Assembly: GCF_003477995.1 (NCBI RefSeq)
Contig: NZ_QUEM01000018.1
Coordinates: forward strand, 1 to 64,000
From: Bacteroides sp. OF04-15BH
GTDB lineage: Bacteria > Bacteroidota > Bacteroidia > Bacteroidales > Bacteroidaceae
DNA: 64,000 nt
Direction of reading: 5' to 3'
The position numbers and the translations under genes are program-made. The notes below the pieces were generated by a model. It worked only from the letters and a program-made list of their open reading frames with translations, did not search any database and had not been told where the DNA came from. Positions 60,396-64,000 of this stretch are shown here, piece by piece. How positions within the stretch are numbered: the stretch's first letter is position 1; the number at the start of each line of letters is the position of its first letter.

Positions 60396-60476
60396 ATGTA
60401 TACGGTATTATTCATTATTGGCCTTATTATGTTTTGCTATTTGATGTATGTTCTGGTTAAACCGGAAAAGTTCTAG
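60396..60476 (+). CDS. kdpF: KdpF, small subunit of the K+-transporting ATPase
   Basis: ATG 60396 opens 26 codons to TAG at 60474-60476, giving MYTVLFIIGLIMFCYLMYVL followed by VKPEKF. Length, single membrane helix and the (V/I)KPE(K/R)F end are typical of KdpF, which stabilises the KdpABC complex. AAGGAG at 60381-60386 is a good ribosome binding site. It lies 49 bp before kdpA. Confidence 0.85.
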   Translation: MYTVLFIIGLIMFCYLMYVLVKPEKF

Positions 60477-60525
60477 AAAAATGAGTTAACAAGGTATTAA
60501 GACTGTTCGCTAAAAATATCAGAGT

Positions 60526-62232
60526 ATGAATACAGAAATATTGGGCGTCATAGCGCAAATCGTTTTAATGGTGGTATTAAGTTACCCGTTAGGAAAATAT
60601 ATTGCCAAGGTTTATAAAGGCAAAAAGGTGTGGAGTGATTTTATGAAACCGGTAGAACGTTTAATCTTCCGGCTTTCAGGAATCAATCCGGAAGAAAAGA
60701 TGAACTGGAAACAGTTTCTGAGAGCTTTGCTTGTGGTCAATGCCTTCTGGTTTGTGTGGGGTATGGTTCTACTGGTCACGCAAGGGCTTCTGCCTTTGAA
60801 TCCCGACGGGAACATCGGTCAGACAGCACATCAGGCTTTCAATACTTGCATTTCTTTTATGGTCAACTGTAATGAGCAACACTATAGTGGTGAAACCAAT
60901 CTGACCTATTTCACACAACTGTTTGTCATCATGCTGTTCCAATTTATAACAGCGGCTACAGGTATGGCCGCTATGGCTGGCATCATGAAAGCGCTTGGCG
61001 AAAAAACAACCCAAACGATTGGCAACTTCTGGAGATATCTTGTGCTGAGCTGTACCCGTATCCTTCTTCCCTTATCGCTTGTCGTCGGTTTCATCCTGAT
61101 TACGCAAGGAATTCCTATGGGATTTGAAGGCAAAATGGAAATAACGACTCTTGAAGGTGCTCCTCAGAGTATCTCGCAAGGACCTGCAGCGGCAATTGTT
61201 CCTATCAAACAGTTAGGAACCAATGGTGGTGGTTATTATGGTGCGAACTCTTCCCATCCGTTGGAAAACCCTACCTACTTGTCCAATATGACAGAGTGTT
61301 GTTCCATTCTTATGCTCCCAATGGCGATGGTTTTTGCATTTGGTTTCTATGTTGACCGTAAAAAATTAGGTTATAGTATATATGGAGTAATGCTCACAGC
61401 GTTTCTCATAGGGGTATGCATCAATGTATCTCAGGAAATGGGAGGTAACCCAAGAATTGATGCAATGGGCATAGCTCAGGATGGTGGAGCCATGGAAGGA
61501 AAAGAAGTTCGTTTGGGAGCCGGTGCAACAGGATTCTGGAGCGTTGTCACGACCGTTACATCGAATGGTTCTGTAAACGGTATGCACGATTCTACGATGC
61601 CGCTTTCCGGTATGATTGAAATGCTGAACATGCAAATCAATACCTGGTTTGGTGGGGTAGGAGTTGGTTGGATGAACTACTTTACCTTCCTGATAATCGC
61701 AGTTTTCATCAGTGGATTGATGGTAGGACGTACTCCGGAATTCATGTGCCATAAAGTTGAGGCAAAAGAAATGAAGATTGCTTCAATCGTAGCCCTTCTT
61801 CATCCGTTTGTGATTCTTGTCGGTACAGCTCTTGCTGCCTATCTCTATGTGCACGCTCCGGCATTTGTAGAAAGTGAAGGAGGCTGGCTGAACAATCCCG
61901 GTTTTCACGGACTTGGAGAAATGTTGTATGAGTTCACTTCGTGTGCCGCGAATAACGGTTCGGGTTTTGAGGGACTTGGCGATAACACCTGGTTCTGGAA
62001 TGTATCATGTGGCATCGTATTAATACTGAGCCGGTTTATACCGATTATTGGACAGGTTGCCATAGCTGGCCTTTTGGCGCAGAAGAGATATATACCGGAG
62101 AGTGCCGGAACCTTGAAGACAGATACCGTAACCTTCGGAGTGATGACATTTGCAGTGATATTCATTGTTGCAGCATTGTCATTCTTCCCGGTACAGGCAT
62201 TAAGTACCATTGCAGAACATTTTTCATTATGA
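60526..62232 (+). CDS. kdpA: K+-transporting ATPase subunit A
   Basis: The 568-residue membrane protein matches KdpA along its length: YPLGKYIAKVYKG, FNTCISFMVNCNEQHYSGET, GTNGGGYYGANSSHPLENP, ISGLMVGRTPEFMCHKVEAKEM and SCAANNGSGFEGL, which supply the four selectivity-filter segments of this superfamily of K+ transporters. It is the ion-conducting subunit of the high-affinity Kdp pump. kdpB follows after 92 bp. Confidence 0.96.
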   Translation: MNTEILGVIAQIVLMVVLSYPLGKYIAKVYKGKKVWSDFMKPVERLIFRLSGINPEEKMNWKQFLRALLVVNAFWFVWGMVLLVTQGLLPLNPDGNIGQTAHQAFNTCISFMVNCNEQHYSGETNLTYFTQLFVIMLFQFITAATGMAAMAGIMKALGEKTTQTIGNFWRYLVLSCTRILLPLSLVVGFILITQGIPMGFEGKMEITTLEGAPQSISQGPAAAIVPIKQLGTNGGGYYGANSSHPLENPTYLSNMTECCSILMLPMAMVFAFGFYVDRKKLGYSIYGVMLTAFLIGVCINVSQEMGGNPRIDAMGIAQDGGAMEGKEVRLGAGATGFWSVVTTVTSNGSVNGMHDSTMPLSGMIEMLNMQINTWFGGVGVGWMNYFTFLIIAVFISGLMVGRTPEFMCHKVEAKEMKIASIVALLHPFVILVGTALAAYLYVHAPAFVESEGGWLNNPGFHGLGEMLYEFTSCAANNGSGFEGLGDNTWFWNVSCGIVLILSRFIPIIGQVAIAGLLAQKRYIPESAGTLKTDTVTFGVMTFAVIFIVAALSFFPVQALSTIAEHFSL

Positions 62233-62324
62233 TTTTAAATAACGAGGTTTGAGTTGGTCAGAAAGGTAATTACATTACAGCAAGTTTGTACTCTGTTCAA
62301 CCGATAAACAAAAAATTTTAAGAC

Positions 62325-64000
62325 ATGAATTCAAAAGATCAAAATACATCCCTGTTTCAAAAGGAGCAGGTTGTAGAAAGCCTGAAACAGTCATTAGTCA
62401 AGCTGAATCCGAAAGTAATGATCAAGAACCCGATCATGTTTACCGTGGAAGTTTCAACGGTGATTATGTTGGTCGTTACCGTATATTCTGCATTCAGCAC
62501 GTCACAAGGCTCATTTGTTTATAATCTTTGGGTATTTATCATACTTTTCCTGACATTGTTGTTCGCCAACTTTGCTGAAGCCATTGCTGAGGCTCGAGGC
62601 AAGGCGCAGGCAGACAGTTTGCGTAAGACTCGTGAAGAGACCCCTGCAAAACTGATTGTTAACGGCAAGATAAAGACCGTAAGCAGTTCGCAACTTAAAA
62701 AGGGAGATGTGTTCGAGTGCGAAGCAGGCGATGTGATTCCTGCTGACGGTGAAATCATAGAAGGACTGGCATCCATCGATGAAAGTGCCATTACTGGCGA
62801 GTCCGCTCCTGTAATTCGTGAGGCAGGGGGAGACAAGAGTTCCGTTACGGGTGGAACAAAAGTCCTTTCAGATCATATTCGGATGGTTGTAACGACCCAA
62901 CCCGGAGAAAGTTTCCTGGATAAAATGATAGCCTTGGTAGAAGGGGCAAGTCGTCAGAAAACACCGAATGAAATAGCGCTTACCATACTTTTGGCTGTAT
63001 TTACGCTGGTTTTTCTTGTTGTCTGTATCACGTTGAAACCGTTGGCCGACTATTCCAATACCGCCATTACCATTGCCGCATTTCTGTCACTCTTCGTTTG
63101 TTTGATACCTACCACCATCGGAGGTTTACTTTCTGCAATCGGTATTGCCGGAATGGATCGTGCGTTACGCGCAAATGTGATCACCAAATCGGGTAAAGCG
63201 GTTGAAACAGCCGGTGACGTAGATACACTGCTGCTTGACAAGACCGGAACCATAACCATCGGTAACCGTAAGGCAACAGATTTTTATCCGGTTGCAGGTT
63301 TTGATAAACGTCGTTTTATGGAAGCGTGCATGTTGTCTTCAGTTTCCGATGATACCCCCGAAGGAAAATCGATTATAGAGTTAGGCCGAGAGCAAGGATT
63401 GCGGATGCGCAATCTGAATACGGAAGGAGCGCACATGATTAAATTTACGGCCGAAACCAAATGTTCGGGAATAAATCTGAAGGATGGCACTCAAATCCGA
63501 AAGGGAGCCTTTGACGCCATTCGTAATCTTGTAAACGAAGCGGGAAATGAATTTCCTAAAGAAACGGAGGATGTGATAAAGCAAATAACCAGTAATGGCG
63601 GTACCCCGCTGGTGGTCTGTATCAATAAGGAAATAGCCGGAGTTATCGAGTTGCAGGATATTATCAAGCCGGGTATTGAGGAACGGTTTGAACGCCTGCG
63701 TAAGATGGGGGTAAAAACTGTAATGGTTACCGGTGACAATCCTCTGACCGCAAAATATATTGCAGAGAAAGCCGGGGTAGATGATTTCATTGCGGAGGCC
63801 AAACCCGAAGACAAGATGAATTATATTAAGAAGGAACAGGCTGCCGGTAAGCTGGTCGCTATGATGGGGGACGGAACAAATGATGCGCCCGCTCTTGCCC
63901 AGGCAAATGTCGGTGTGGCCATGAACAGTGGTACTCAGGCCGCCAAAGAAGCCGGTAATATGGTCGATCTGGATAACGATCCGACCAAACTTATTGAGAT
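62325..64000 (+). CDS. kdpB: K+-transporting ATPase subunit B (partial, runs off the window)
   Basis: ATG 62325 opens MNSKDQNTSLFQKEQVVESL and the frame stays open to the window end (558 codons; the family has about 680). Seen are the actuator motif ITGESAPV, the phosphorylation site DKTGTIT (Asp305), GVKTVMVTGDNPLTA and MMGDGTNDAPALAQA. It is the ATP-hydrolysing subunit of the Kdp pump. kdpC and any sensor genes would lie to the right. Confidence 0.95.
   Translation, partial: MNSKDQNTSLFQKEQVVESLKQSLVKLNPKVMIKNPIMFTVEVSTVIMLVVTVYSAFSTSQGSFVYNLWVFIILFLTLLFANFAEAIAEARGKAQADSLRKTREETPAKLIVNGKIKTVSSSQLKKGDVFECEAGDVIPADGEIIEGLASIDESAITGESAPVIREAGGDKSSVTGGTKVLSDHIRMVVTTQPGESFLDKMIALVEGASRQKTPNEIALTILLAVFTLVFLVVCITLKPLADYSNTAITIAAFLSLFVCLIPTTIGGLLSAIGIAGMDRALRANVITKSGKAVETAGDVDTLLLDKTGTITIGNRKATDFYPVAGFDKRRFMEACMLSSVSDDTPEGKSIIELGREQGLRMRNLNTEGAHMIKFTAETKCSGINLKDGTQIRKGAFDAIRNLVNEAGNEFPKETEDVIKQITSNGGTPLVVCINKEIAGVIELQDIIKPGIEERFERLRKMGVKTVMVTGDNPLTAKYIAEKAGVDDFIAEAKPEDKMNYIKKEQAAGKLVAMMGDGTNDAPALAQANVGVAMNSGTQAAKEAGNMVDLDNDPTKLIE

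Noticed and set aside
61088..61106. TTCATCCTGATTACG in kdpA as another dispersed repeat
   Set aside because: Partial match within conserved coding sequence, unpaired; coincidence is enough.

Overview
The window reads as a chromosome segment from a gut-type Bacteroidales, most likely Bacteroidaceae. Evidence: many promoters of the Bacteroides type (TTG or TTTG at -33, 19-21 bp spacer, TAnnTTTG at -7), SusC/SusD-type outer-membrane genes, BACON, DUF3472, DUF4843 and GGGtGRT families, lipoprotein-rich exports, and a methionine synthase lacking the reactivation domain. No rRNA, tRNA, CRISPR array or complete insertion sequence was seen.

Layout. 1-3.6 kb: the last codons of a CHAT-domain protein, then four poorly known genes (lipoprotein, NADAR-like/HAD fusion, two small proteins). 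3.6-6 kb (minus): BACON lipoprotein and DUF3472 protein. 6.3-11.7 kb: a tripartite RND efflux operon. 12.1-20.5 kb: a SusC/SusD operon with two extra surface lipoproteins and a TlpA-like thioredoxin; its SusC start codon is out of frame across a (TTGC)4 tract, suggesting phase variation. 20.9-21.4 kb: two tiny genes (Cys-cluster protein and mini winged helix) behind a promoter bracketed by 18-bp direct repeats. 21.5-29.6 kb (minus): TonB receptor, YgjP-like metallopeptidase, DUF1810/ADP-ribosylglycohydrolase fusion, GH2 beta-galactosidase and an exported unknown. 30-31.8 kb (minus): GGGtGRT protein plus NifU-like partner. 32.1-37.4 kb: an ABC/GntR(YtrA-type) operon and a PadR/PspC operon, each with a palindromic candidate operator.

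Two AT-rich accessory islands interrupt the core. Island 1 (about 37.6-44.8 kb) is a type I restriction-modification locus: gene scars (RhuM, AlbA_2-type protein), hsdM split by a frameshift, hsdS, and an hsdR with a C-terminal LexA/S24-like protease domain, the most striking protein here. Island 2 (about 53.9-59.8 kb, minus) is a probable defence cassette: a WYL regulator, a decayed DnaQ-like exonuclease and two tandem DUF262 (GmrSD-like) proteins, behind one near-consensus promoter whose start site lies in a perfect palindrome.

Between and after the islands are housekeeping genes: two L,D-transpeptidases, a DUF4375 protein, smpB, metH and ppdK, then kdpF, kdpA and the start of kdpB, which runs off the right edge.

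Gene calls rest on reading translated motifs and on recalled family features; no database search was run.
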